Part shown: positions 1-6,978 of the stretch, piece after piece
How positions within the stretch are numbered: the stretch's first letter is position 1
Layout of the letters: each line of letters starts with the position of its first letter
Program-made: the position numbers and the translations under genes
NCBI GenBank assembly: GCA_052143655.1
Contig: JBKQSL010000152.1
Span: 1 to 34,813 of the forward strand
Length of the DNA: 34,813 nt
Source of the DNA: CAVSUR01 sp052143655
Lineage (GTDB): Bacteria; Actinomycetota; Actinomycetes; Streptosporangiales; Streptosporangiaceae
Reading direction: 5' to 3'
The notes under the pieces: generated by a model
What the model saw: only the letters and a program-made list of their open reading frames with translations
What the model was told of the DNA's origin: nothing
Databases searched by the model: none

Positions 1-554
1 CGGGCGCTGGACCGGGCCTGCGCGGTGTCCGAGGTCGCCTGCGCGACGGCCGGGAGGCTGGCGGCCTCGACCTGGCCGACCAGGCTGACGGCGCCCTGGA
101 CCGAGCCCGCCAGGCGCTGCCAGTACGGGCGGCGGCCAGCGCAGGCCGGCAGCGGGCGCTGGGCCAGCGCCGGGGCGTACCCCGCGAGCCGGTTCAGGTC
201 GGCTGCGGCGGCCGGGTAGTCGCGAGCTCGCTCCGCCAGCAGCGCCCTGCGCAGCACCGGCCGGGTCCGGTGCAGTGCCCTGCCCCCGGCCCCGCGTTCC
301 CACGAATGCACGCGCCGGACGCAAGCAGCGGACACAGCCGTGCCGGTGCCCAGGCCACCGGCCCCCGCGGCTGCGGAACTGCTCTCCGGGGCCGGTCCGG
401 CCGGCCGGGTCGCCGCCGCAGAGTGCGATGCCGCGGCCCGCGCCGGAGCGGACGCCGGCCCGGTGTCGCCGACGACAAACCCGGGCGAGCTGCCGCAACC
501 CGCGCACAGGGCCGCCACCGTGGCGGCCAGGAGTCCCTGGCGAAGGCGGTTCAT
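1..554 (-). CDS. Lipoprotein, N-terminal part (cut by window edge)
   Basis: The frame is open from the ATG at 554 to the left edge, about 184 codons, with no stop. The first 20 residues are a short basic start, a hydrophobic stretch and CAGC, a plausible though atypical lipobox (Cys at -3) with lipidation at Cys20. An Ala/Ser/Pro-rich linker to about residue 70 follows, then a probable helical domain containing an AERARDYPAAAADLNRLAG stretch and a WQRLAGSVQGAV stretch. I infer export and anchoring to the outer face of the membrane. No family is recognised. It is divergent from the helix-turn-helix gene at 686 across 131 bases. Without the C-terminus its function cannot be named. Confidence 0.6.
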   Translation of the reverse strand, partial: MNRLRQGLLAATVAALCAGCGSSPGFVVGDTGPASAPARAAASHSAAATRPAGPAPESSSAAAGAGGLGTGTAVSAACVRRVHSWERGAGGRALHRTRPVLRRALLAERARDYPAAAADLNRLAGYAPALAQRPLPACAGRRPYWQRLAGSVQGAVSLVGQVEAASLPAVAQATSDTAQARSSA

Positions 555-647
555 GCTTAGTCAGACGCGCGGACGCGGACCGCGGTGTACCCGGGCCGCA
601 ATCCGGCGGGCATCTTCCGCACTTATTACCGCAGGTCAGACGCTATC

Positions 648-673
648 GTCAGGTTCGCTTGACAAGGCCTGAC
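648..673. promoter_or_regulatory. Inverted repeat in divergent promoter
   Basis: GTCAGG (648-653) and CCTGAC (668-673) are perfect inverted arms 14 bases apart. Another GTCAG lies at 635-639. A TTGACA hexamer at 659-664 sits between the arms and could be a -35 box for the rightward gene. The region lies between the divergent lipoprotein and helix-turn-helix genes, so an operator is plausible but unproven. Confidence 0.3.
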
Positions 674-685
674 AGCTTCGGGTGA

Positions 686-901
686 ATGGAGGGCATGGCC
701 ACAGCGAACAGTACGGGGGTACCGCTGCAGACCGAGGATCCGGCCATCGCCCTGCGCGCGGTGGGTGCCTTGCATCGCCTCGCCGAGCAGGTCGAGACAG
801 CAAGCGTCCAGCTGGCCCGGGCGCGCGGCTGGTCCTGGGAGCAAATTGGCGACGCCCTCGGCGTCTCCCGCCAGTCCGCCCACGCCAAGCACGGGAAGTG
901 A
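686..901 (+). CDS. Small helix-turn-helix protein
   Basis: This 71-residue protein has a helix-turn-helix over roughly residues 48-69: WSWEQIGDALGVSRQSAHAK matches the usual first helix, turn and recognition helix, with Arg/Gln/Ser/His in the second helix. It is likely a DNA-binding regulator. Two starts are possible: ATG 686 and ATG 695. GGAGGG at 688-693 is too close to serve the second, so either 686 is used or 695 is used on a near-leaderless transcript. Only 7 bases separate it from the Clp-N-domain gene, which fits one operon. Small helix-turn-helix genes paired with single Clp-N proteins are common in actinobacteria, and the target is unknown. Confidence 0.7.
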   Translation: MEGMATANSTGVPLQTEDPAIALRAVGALHRLAEQVETASVQLARARGWSWEQIGDALGVSRQSAHAKHGK

Positions 902-908
902 CCGGACT

Positions 909-1505
909 ATGGTGCTGAAACTGAGCGAGCAGGCACGCAGGCTGGCCCTCGGGCAAGTTGGTCCCGGCCGGGCAGCGGCGGGGAAACCGGGCAGCGGCGG
1001 GACGGCAGCCAGGAAACCCGACGACGTGAAGCCTGGCGGCCGCCAGCCTGGCGTCCGCGAGGCGGTGCTGGACGCCGCCGCCGCGGAAGCGTGGCGGCGC
1101 GGTGACCGGCGGCTGGGCACCGACCATCTGCTGCTCGGCCTGCTGCGCCACGGGGACCCGGTGGTGCTGCGCGCGCTGCCGGCCTTGCTCGGCGATGCGC
1201 GGGCGGCCGCCGACGCCCTGGACCGCGCGGCGCTGGCAGCGGTCGGCGTGCAGGCTGCGGCCTTCGGCTGGCTGCCCGATCCGCCCGGGGAATGCCCGCT
1301 GCCGCCGCTTACCTCCGGCGCCCGGGCGATCCTGAAGCGGGCCGCCGACAAGGCGCGGACCTCCCCGCTGCCGGGCATCCAGGCCCGGCACTTCCTGCTG
1401 GCGCTGCTGTCCCTGGACCGGCCCGACCCGGCGGCAGAGCTGCTCGTGGCCCTGGGCATCCAGCCATGGGAGGCGCGTAACCGCCTGATCGGCGTCGGCC
1501 GGTAA
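909..1505 (+). CDS. Clp N-terminal-domain protein (no ATPase)
   Basis: The 198-residue protein resembles the paired N-terminal repeats of ClpA/ClpC. Evidence is the GTDHLLLGLLRHGDPVV stretch around residue 75 and a second half with TSGARAILKRAADKA and ARHFLLALLSLDRPDPAAELLVALG. The N-domain of ClpC binds substrates, adaptors or phosphoarginine. No Walker motifs or AAA+ region follow, so it cannot unfold proteins itself; an adaptor or decoy role is inference. Residues 16-45 are a Gly/Pro/Lys-rich insertion before the first repeat. The ATG at 909 is chosen because it follows the stop of the helix-turn-helix gene by 7 bases. It converges with the MinD-like gene, two bases from its stop. Confidence 0.72.
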   Translation: MVLKLSEQARRLALGQVGPGRAAAGKPGSGGTAARKPDDVKPGGRQPGVREAVLDAAAAEAWRRGDRRLGTDHLLLGLLRHGDPVVLRALPALLGDARAAADALDRAALAAVGVQAAAFGWLPDPPGECPLPPLTSGARAILKRAADKARTSPLPGIQARHFLLALLSLDRPDPAAELLVALGIQPWEARNRLIGVGR

Positions 1506-1507
1506 CG

Positions 1508-4072
1508 CTAGCCCGGCGGACGGCCAGTGCCCGAGGCCGGGAACGGGCCCGGCGTCGGCCCCATCTGCGGCTGCGGTCCCTGGACGGGAGCCTGACCTGC
1601 CGCGGGCACCTGGCCGTGAGCAGGCGGCGAGCCGTATGCGGACGCCGGGCCATACCCGGGCGTCGGCCCGCGGGCTGCCATCGAGCCGTACGCGGGTGCC
1701 TGCGCGGGCGCCGGGCCTCGCGGCCCCGCAGCCGCTGCTGGCGGTGGCATGCCCCGGTGCCGCGGGCGGGCCAGCCCGTCCCCGACGATCGCGGCCAGCT
1801 CCAGGTAGGCGTCGGAAGTGGCCCGGGACAGCAGATCGAGCTCGACTTCCGCGCCCTCCTCCAGGTGCGGGTCGTAGGGAATCCTGGTCACCGCGCGGCA
1901 CCGGGCGGCGAAATAATCCTCCAGGCGCTGCAGGTCGACCGCGCCGCGGCCGCGTGGCCGGACGGCGCACAGCACCACGACCGCGTCCCGGACCAGGTCG
2001 CCGTAACCGTGCGCTTCCAGCCAGTCCAGGGTGGCGCTGGCGCTGCGCGCGCCGTCCACCGACGGCGTGCTGACCATGACGATCTGGTCGGCCATCTGGA
2101 GCACCCCGGCCATCGCCGAGTGCATCAGGCCGGTCCCGCAGTCGGTCAGGCAGATCGAGTAGTAGTGCTCGAGCACGGCACAGACGCTGCGGTAATCGGC
2201 TTCGCTGAACGCTACCGATACCGTCGGGTCGCGGTCGGAGGCCAGGATCTCCAGCCTGCTGGCCGCCTGCGAGGTGAAGGTGCGCACGTCCGCGTAGCGC
2301 CGGATCCGGGATCGCTCGTTCACCAGGTCGCGAACGGTGGCCGCGGTCTCCAGGTGCACCTTGTCCGACAGCGTGCCGCGGTCGGGGTTCGCGTCCACGG
2401 CGATCACCCGGTCGCCGCGCAGCGAAGCCAGGGTCGAGCCCAGGCCCATGGTGGTGGTGGTCTTCCCCACGCCGCCTTTCAGGCTCATCACCGCGACCCG
2501 GTGATGGCCGCCGACGACTGGTGCACGGGCCCGGCTGATCATGTCCTGACGTCGCAGCTCCGCCGCGGACAGCGGCACCCGCAGCAGGCCGGCCGAGGCC
2601 TGGTACACCATGCGCCGCCAGCCGGGGGCCGGCGCGCGCCGCCTGCCAGGGAGCAGAAGCTCGGGGGTGAGCTGCTCGTGGCCCTGTGGTGCAGGCCGGA
2701 TAGCCGGATCTGCCGCGGCCGGGTCGCCTGCGCCGTCCCGGTCGGCGGCCGGGGCCTGAGCACGCGACCCGCCGGGACCAGCCTGGCCCGGCGCAGCAGA
2801 GATCGTGGCGGCGACCGGGCTGCCTGCGGCTGGCTGGCCCTGTCCGCTGTCAGCCAGCCCGCTCTGGGCGGGCTGGGCGCCGCCGGGCTGCTGCCCCGGC
2901 CGGGCCGCCGGCTGGACACCTGGGCCGCCGGCTGGCGGCAGCGGAGTCAGGTCGCCGGGCGGGCGGAAGCCTGCGCCGGACGGCCCGGAACCGTACGGCG
3001 ACTGGGACCGCAAATCCCCGTTGCGGCCGCTGCCTGCGGCCTGGTGCGGGGCTGGCTGCGGCCCGGTGCCCACAGGCCCGGGGCGCAGCGGGCCAGGGCT
3101 CAGCGGACCGGGACTGCTGCCTGCCGGGCCGGACGGTGCTGGGGCCGACCAGGCCGGACCCGGCGGAGCGCCGGCTGGCCGGGCCGCGTCAGGCCCGGAA
3201 CGAAGCTGACCGGATCCCGGCTGGCCTGAACCAGGTGCGCCTGGCTGGCCGGATCCTGCCGGAACCGGGCCTGGCGAGCCGGATCCTGGCGGAACCGGGC
3301 CTGGCTGGCCGGATCCTGGCGGAACCGGGCCGGGCGGGCCGGACTGACCAGGCCAAGTGCCACCGGCCGGACCGGCTGCTGTCCCCGACGTCGCGGCGGC
3401 CGGGCTGCCTGCGGCCGGCCCGCCGGGCCCGGACTGCCCGGCCGCACCTGGCTGAACTGCTCCGCTGCCCATCTGGCTTGCTCCGCCGGTATGGCTTGCT
3501 CCGCCGATCTGACTTGCCCGGCCGGGCTGACCGGCGGCCGGCCGACCCGGACTGCCGGCAGCGTGCGCGCCGTGCCGCGGCGCCGGGGCGGCTTCCGGGG
3601 CGGACGGCCGGTAGTCATCGAGCCCGAAACTGCCGGGCGGCGGCTGGTTTCCTGGCGGGCTGCCGCCCGCGCTCCGGTAAGCGGGCGGCCCGTAATCCTC
3701 GACCCCGTAGGCCGCCGGGCCGTAGTCGTCGAAGCCATAGCCGCCGGGCCCGTAGTCTTCGACCCCGTAGGCTTCCGGGCCGTAGTCGTCGAGCCCGTAC
3801 CCGGCCGGACCGTAGTACTCAGGCCCGTACGCGGCCTGGCCCGCCTGTGGCTGGCCTGCCGGCGCCTGGCCTGCCGGCGCCTGGCCTGCCGCGGGCTGGA
3901 TCCCCCCGGGGGCCGGCTGGCCGCCAGCGGGCGGCTGCGGGGCGCCTGTCCCGTGGGTGCCGAACGGCGGCTGCGTGCCGGTGAGCCCGGGCTGCCTGCC
4001 GGAGCTGTCTCGGCGGCCAGGATCCTTCTCGCCTGCCGGACCGGCTGCGCGGTCCTGGCGGTCGTCTGCCAA
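1508..4072 (-). CDS. MinD/ParA-type ATPase with long low-complexity N-terminus
   Basis: The C-terminal third is a deviant-Walker SIMIBI ATPase. KGGVGKTTTT is the P-loop with signature lysine (around residue 530), followed by VIAVDANPDRGTLSDKV and a LTDCGTGLMHSAM region. Such ATPases position cell-surface, secretion or chromosome machinery. The first ~480 residues are Pro/Gly/Gln/Tyr-rich with tandem decapeptides of the YGxxDYGPxx kind and PGSGQPGPVP runs, and a shorter similar tail follows the ATPase. Both are probably disordered. I choose the TTG at 4072 because GGGAG lies five bases upstream and the sequence before it looks non-coding; an ATG at 4177 is in frame and would add 35 residues. 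It is divergent from bpa. The partner is unknown. Confidence 0.8.
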   Translation of the reverse strand: MADDRQDRAAGPAGEKDPGRRDSSGRQPGLTGTQPPFGTHGTGAPQPPAGGQPAPGGIQPAAGQAPAGQAPAGQPQAGQAAYGPEYYGPAGYGLDDYGPEAYGVEDYGPGGYGFDDYGPAAYGVEDYGPPAYRSAGGSPPGNQPPPGSFGLDDYRPSAPEAAPAPRHGAHAAGSPGRPAAGQPGRASQIGGASHTGGASQMGSGAVQPGAAGQSGPGGPAAGSPAAATSGTAAGPAGGTWPGQSGPPGPVPPGSGQPGPVPPGSGSPGPVPAGSGQPGAPGSGQPGSGQLRSGPDAARPAGAPPGPAWSAPAPSGPAGSSPGPLSPGPLRPGPVGTGPQPAPHQAAGSGRNGDLRSQSPYGSGPSGAGFRPPGDLTPLPPAGGPGVQPAARPGQQPGGAQPAQSGLADSGQGQPAAGSPVAATISAAPGQAGPGGSRAQAPAADRDGAGDPAAADPAIRPAPQGHEQLTPELLLPGRRRAPAPGWRRMVYQASAGLLRVPLSAAELRRQDMISRARAPVVGGHHRVAVMSLKGGVGKTTTTMGLGSTLASLRGDRVIAVDANPDRGTLSDKVHLETAATVRDLVNERSRIRRYADVRTFTSQAASRLEILASDRDPTVSVAFSEADYRSVCAVLEHYYSICLTDCGTGLMHSAMAGVLQMADQIVMVSTPSVDGARSASATLDWLEAHGYGDLVRDAVVVLCAVRPRGRGAVDLQRLEDYFAARCRAVTRIPYDPHLEEGAEVELDLLSRATSDAYLELAAIVGDGLARPRHRGMPPPAAAAGPRGPAPAQAPAYGSMAARGPTPGYGPASAYGSPPAHGQVPAAGQAPVQGPQPQMGPTPGPFPASGTGRPPG
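3241..3342. repeat. 30-bp tandem repeat within the ATPase gene
   Basis: Three near-identical 30-bp units (3241-3270, 3271-3300, 3301-3330) plus a partial fourth share GGATCCTG(C/G)CGGAACCGGG. On the coding strand they encode repeated PGSGxPGPVP decapeptides. The unit is in register with codons, so copy number can change without a frameshift. Confidence 0.85.
3691..3830. repeat. 30-bp imperfect tandem repeat (Tyr/Gly/Asp decapeptide)
   Basis: Units beginning CGTA(A/G)TC recur at 3691, 3721, 3751, 3781 and 3811. On the minus strand they encode decapeptides of the form YGxxDYGPxx near the N-terminus of the MinD-like protein. The Asp/Glu pairs give this block a net negative charge, unlike the neutral PGSG repeats. 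Confidence 0.8.
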
Positions 4073-4323
4073 GGTTTCTCCCGCAGCTATCGTCGGGGAA
4101 CGAACGGGGCAAGCGCGCCCAGGCCGGAATTTCGGCCCATTAAGGCGAAGCCTAAGGCAGCCGCCGCCCTCCGGCATACCCGACGAAAAGGTTGGCGCCA
4201 GCCCGCCGCGTACTGCTCGGGCAGCCGGCCCGGCCGCGACGGCTCGGGTGACAGTCCGCTGCGGGCGGCGATTTGCCGGACCCCGAGGTGCAGCCGACGG
4301 CAGTTCTCGACAAGACTAGGCAC

Positions 4324-4863
4324 ATGAGCGACGAGACGAACCCGGAATCCGAGCCGCGCGGCAGCATCGTCGTGGTCGGGCCCGACGGCGTACCCGTCGA
4401 GACAGGCCGCGAACAGGAGTCGAGCGAGCGCCCGGTCACCGAGCTGGTCGAGCAGCCGGCCAAGGTCATGCGCATCGGCAGCATGATCCGTCAGCTGCTG
4501 GAGGAGGTCAGGGCCGCGCCGCTCGACGAGCAGAGCCGGGCACGGCTGAAGGCGATCCACGCCAGCTCGATCAAGGAGCTGGAGGACGGCCTGGCGCCTG
4601 ATCTCATCGACGAGCTGGAGCGGCTCTCGCTGCCGTTCGCCGACGACACCGTGCCGAGCGAGTCGGAGCTGCGGATCGCGCAGGCACAGCTGGTCGGCTG
4701 GCTGGAAGGGCTGTTCCACGGCATCCAGACCACGCTGTTCGCCCAGCAGATGGCGGCCAGGGCGCAGCTGGAGCAGATGCGCCGCGCACTGCCGCCCGGC
4801 ATCATGCCCGGGCAAGACGAGGGCCACCAGCCGCACCCGCCGACCTCAGGCCCGTATCTGTAG
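4324..4863 (+). CDS. bpa: Bacterial proteasome activator Bpa/PafE
   Basis: At 179 residues it closely resembles mycobacterial Bpa (PafE), the ATP-independent ring that opens the 20S proteasome gate. Diagnostic blocks are LVEQPAKVMRIGSMIRQLLEE (about 41-61), IHASSIKELEDGLAPDL, LPFADDTVPSESELRIAQAQ and LVGWLEGLFHGIQTTLFAQQ (about 123-142), which form the four-helix bundle. The C-terminus is SGPYL. Family members typically end GQYL, a motif that docks into the proteasome alpha ring; Tyr-Leu is kept here but Gln is Pro. Residues 1-35 and 158-179 are likely flexible. The start is ATG 4324. The gene is alone on its strand, convergent with the glycosyltransferase, whose stop is 15 bases away. Confidence 0.93.
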   Translation: MSDETNPESEPRGSIVVVGPDGVPVETGREQESSERPVTELVEQPAKVMRIGSMIRQLLEEVRAAPLDEQSRARLKAIHASSIKELEDGLAPDLIDELERLSLPFADDTVPSESELRIAQAQLVGWLEGLFHGIQTTLFAQQMAARAQLEQMRRALPPGIMPGQDEGHQPHPPTSGPYL

Positions 4864-4878
4864 CGCTGCCTGTAGCCG

Positions 4879-5607
4879 CTAGCCGCGCCCCGGCAGCAGG
4901 GTGCGCGGCAGCGCGTGCCGGGTGGCCAGCGCGCGGGCCACGTCGGCGAACTGGCGCGCCCGGTGCAGCTGAGAGCGCCAGTCACGCCCGGTCGCCCGGT
5001 GCGACAGCGGCACCTCCACCTCGGTGACGCGCAGCCCGGCCCGGATCAGGTCGATGGTCAGCCCCGTCTCGACGCCGAACCCATCCGCCAGCGGCAGCGC
5101 GGCCTGGAAGGCTGCCCTGGTCAGGCAGCGCTGCCCGTTCAGCGGCTGGGCGGGCCGCCGGCCGGTGGCCCGCTCGATTCCCGCGCCGGACAGGGCGACC
5201 ACGAAACCGTGGCCGCCGCGGCGCACGCGGTCGGTGAACACGGCCACGGTCATGTCCGCCGCGCCGGACCGGACGGGTTCGGCCAGCGGGCCGGCCCCGG
5301 CGGCGCTGCCAGCTAGATCCCCGTCGAGGAACAGCAGGTGACGGGGTGTGCCGGCGTCCTGTTCCAGCCGTGCCACGGCAGCCGCGCCCGTTTCCATCGC
5401 CGCCGCCTTGCCCCGGCAGCGGGCATGGCGGATCACCGTAGCCCCGGCCGCTGCCGCCGCCTGCCCCGTCCCGTCGCCGGATCCGTCGTCCACGACTATC
5501 ACGAGCCCGGCCCCGGCCAGCCCCGCCGCGGCGGTGACCGTCGCGGCGATACGGTCAGCCTCGTTGTGCGCGGCGATGACGACGGCAAGGTCGCCGCTGG
5601 CTGCCAT
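4879..5607 (-). CDS. Glycosyltransferase family 2
   Basis: This 242-residue GT-A fold protein begins VVIAAHNEADRI, then VIVVDDGSGDGT (Asp40-Asp41) for nucleotide binding and LLFLDGDLAG (Asp95/Asp97) as the metal-binding DxD. GFGVETGLTIDLIRAG follows near the acceptor region, and an ARxADVARAL helix lies near the C-terminus. It should transfer a sugar from an NDP-sugar to a lipid or small acceptor. The layout resembles glucosyl-3-phosphoglycerate-synthase-like or polyprenyl-phosphate sugar transferases, but no C-terminal membrane segments are present. It lies 38 bases downstream of the STAS gene on the same strand, so the two may be co-transcribed. Donor and acceptor are unknown. Confidence 0.8.
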   Translation of the reverse strand: MAASGDLAVVIAAHNEADRIAATVTAAAGLAGAGLVIVVDDGSGDGTGQAAAAAGATVIRHARCRGKAAAMETGAAAVARLEQDAGTPRHLLFLDGDLAGSAAGAGPLAEPVRSGAADMTVAVFTDRVRRGGHGFVVALSGAGIERATGRRPAQPLNGQRCLTRAAFQAALPLADGFGVETGLTIDLIRAGLRVTEVEVPLSHRATGRDWRSQLHRARQFADVARALATRHALPRTLLPGRG

Positions 5608-5645
5608 GCGCCGATCCTAGCCAGCGCGAGACGGCGGCCGGGCGA

Positions 5646-5972
5646 TTACTGGCCCGGCACCGCGGCCGGGTCGTCCAGCACGGTGAAGACCGTCTCCAGC
5701 CCGGTCACCTGCAAAATCTTCCGGACCGTCGGGCGGGGGCCAGCCAGCTCAAGGTCGCCGCCCTGCTCGCGGGCCTTGCGGTGCGCGGCCAGCAGCACGT
5801 TCATCCCGGTGGAGTCACAGAAGTCCACCCCGGTCATGTCCACGACCAGCCGGACCGGGCCGCCGCCGGCCAGGGCGCTGGACAGCTCGCCGTGCAGCCG
5901 CGGCACCGTGTACAGGTCGATCTCGCCGCTGACCGTCACGACGGTGCGGTCGCCCTGCAGCCGGCTTCTCAC
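5646..5972 (-). CDS. STAS-domain anti-sigma factor antagonist
   Basis: The 108-residue protein is a single STAS domain of the SpoIIAA/RsbV type. Visible features are VVTVSGEIDLYTVPRL, VRLVVDMTGVDF and the phosphorylation motif DSTGMNVLL with Ser54 as the expected phosphate acceptor. Unphosphorylated antagonists bind an RsbW-type kinase and free its sigma factor. The GTG at 5972 is preferred because GGAG lies six bases upstream; an in-frame GTG at 5984 has no such site. No sigma factor is in the window. An RsbW-like ATPase is encoded at 8484-9011, a possible but unproven partner. The downstream glycosyltransferase is 38 bases away. Confidence 0.88.
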   Translation of the reverse strand: MRSRLQGDRTVVTVSGEIDLYTVPRLHGELSSALAGGGPVRLVVDMTGVDFCDSTGMNVLLAAHRKAREQGGDLELAGPRPTVRKILQVTGLETVFTVLDDPAAVPGQ

Positions 5973-6049
5973 CTTAAGCTCCACGTGCCGCAGACTACAG
6001 GCACGGCGGCCGCTGATTCCAGATGGTGACACAGCGCGCACAGCCAATC

Positions 6050-6076
6050 TGCTCACGGCATTTGCCGATGTGAGCA
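6050..6076. promoter_or_regulatory. Bulged dyad between STAS and hypothetical gene
   Basis: Nested inverted repeats: TGCTCA (6050-6055) pairs with TGAGCA (6071-6076), and CGGCA (6056-6060) with TGCCG (6063-6067) around TT. Only ATG (6068-6070) is unpaired. The dyad is in the 146-base divergent region between the STAS gene (start 5972) and the gene at 6119. It is a candidate operator or RNA hairpin; the bound factor is unknown. Confidence 0.4.
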
Positions 6077-6118
6077 AAGCTGGAAGGGTACGTCCCGGCC
6101 GGCGAGGGGAGCGCCAGG

Positions 6119-6673
6119 ATGGACCGCCAGTCAGAGCAGACCGAGCGGGAGGGGGAACGGCCCGCCGTGCGGCAGCCCGTGCATGCGCCCGGCGCGTCCG
6201 CCGCGTACGGCCCGCCCTACGCGGCGGACCAGCCACCGCACGGGCCGGGGCCCTACGGGCCGCCGCCGTACGGGCCCGCGCTCCGGGACCTGCCAGAGAC
6301 CCTCCAGGGAGAGCCGGCCACCGCCGCGGCGCGCGACCAGCTGACCGCCATCCGGCTGCGCGCCGAGCGCGCTGCCTCGTGGCGCGAGTCGGCCCGGCAT
6401 TACGCACGGCTGATCAATGCAGAAGGTCATGTGCCGGTGACGGCCCGGTTCCGGGCCGACGAACTCGCCTTCCTGGGCCGGGCCCGGGAAGAGGTGCTGA
6501 GCCTGACCGAGCTGGGCCTGCGGCTGGCCGGCCTGCACCAGCCGCTGGACGCGGCCGAGCCGGATACGGCCCGGGACGACTCCGGCACGCGCTGCCGCAA
6601 CTGCATGTGGCGATGGCCGTGCCCGACGTTCCGGGTCATGGCCGAGATCCTCGGCCGGCTGTACCAGGACTGA
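6119..6673 (+). CDS. Hypothetical protein with C-terminal Cys motif
   Basis: I do not recognise the family. The 184 residues split into a disordered Pro/Tyr/Gly-rich N-terminus (to about 55, with GPYGPPPYGP), a charged helical middle (about 60-145, including a RARDELAFLGRAREEV-like stretch) and a compact C-terminus with CRNCMWRWPCP (Cys159, Cys162, Cys168) followed by an amphipathic helix. Three closely spaced Cys suggest a metal site or redox role, but no fourth ligand is obvious apart from upstream His. There is no signal peptide or membrane segment. AGGGGAGCGCCAGG-like purine-rich sequence precedes the ATG at 6119. It is followed by a strong GC hairpin. Confidence 0.65.
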   Translation: MDRQSEQTEREGERPAVRQPVHAPGASAAYGPPYAADQPPHGPGPYGPPPYGPALRDLPETLQGEPATAAARDQLTAIRLRAERAASWRESARHYARLINAEGHVPVTARFRADELAFLGRAREEVLSLTELGLRLAGLHQPLDAAEPDTARDDSGTRCRNCMWRWPCPTFRVMAEILGRLYQD

Positions 6674-6696
6674 GGATCTCGCAGCGGCCGCGCCGG

Positions 6697-6718
6697 CCGG
6701 CCGGAACATCCCGGCCGG
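6697..6718 (+). terminator. GC hairpin after 6119 gene
   Basis: CCGGCCGG (6697-6704) and CCGGCCGG (6711-6718) pair as an 8-bp stem with a six-base loop, 23 bases after the stop at 6673. No T-run follows, which is common for actinobacterial terminator-like hairpins. Confidence 0.4.
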
Positions 6719-6738
6719 ATTGGCCGTACGGTTGAGTC

Positions 6739-6912
6739 ATGGCCCGCATGCTGCTGTTCGCCGCCGCCGCTGTCGCGGTGGTCATGCTGATCCTCACTGT
6801 CCTGAAGGTGCTGTTTTTCGGCCTCGGGACACTGGTGCTCATCGCCGCCGTCTTCGCCGCGCTCGGGATCTTCCGGGCCGGCCGCCGGTCAGCCCGGGCA
6901 AGCCGCCGCTAG
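6739..6912 (+). CDS. Small two-helix membrane protein
   Basis: This 57-residue frame starts at ATG 6739 and ends TAG 6912. It encodes two hydrophobic helices (about residues 4-22 and 25-45) joined by LKVLFFG, and a basic tail ending RAGRRSARASRR. By the positive-inside rule the tail is cytoplasmic. I know no function for it. Support comes from coding-like composition, the membrane topology and placement between two terminator-like hairpins; the ribosome site is weak. It converges with arginine deiminase. Confidence 0.55.
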   Translation: MARMLLFAAAAVAVVMLILTVLKVLFFGLGTLVLIAAVFAALGIFRAGRRSARASRR

Positions 6913-6920
6913 GCTCGCCG

Positions 6921-6949
6921 GGCCGGCCGGGCTCCGGCGCCGGCCGGCC
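6921..6949. terminator. Bidirectional hairpin between convergent genes
   Basis: GGCCGGCCGG (6921-6930) and CCGGCCGGCC (6940-6949) form a perfect 10-bp stem with a nine-base loop. It sits between the stop of the small membrane gene (6912) and the stop of arginine deiminase (6979), where a shared terminator is expected. Confidence 0.55.
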
Positions 6950-6978
6950 TGCCGCGAGCCGCCTGCGAAAGCCGGCCG

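Noticed and set aside
659..687. TTGACA ... GTGAAT as a full promoter
   Set aside because: The -35 box is perfect and spacing is 17 bases, but the -10 is poor and would overlap the ATG at 686. Kept only as a possibility for a leaderless start at 695.
1616..3229. 537-codon plus-strand open frame
   Set aside because: It lies opposite the MinD-like gene, whose P-loop and ATPase motifs are unmistakable; the plus-strand product has no recognisable domain.
3241..3830. CRISPR-like 30-bp periodic repeats
   Set aside because: Repeats are directly abutting without unique spacers, stay in codon register and encode decapeptides; no cas genes are near.
4073..4177. ATG 4177 as start of the MinD-like protein
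   Set aside because: The added 35 residues look non-coding and lack a ribosome site, while TTG 4072 has GGGAG at good spacing. Not excluded.
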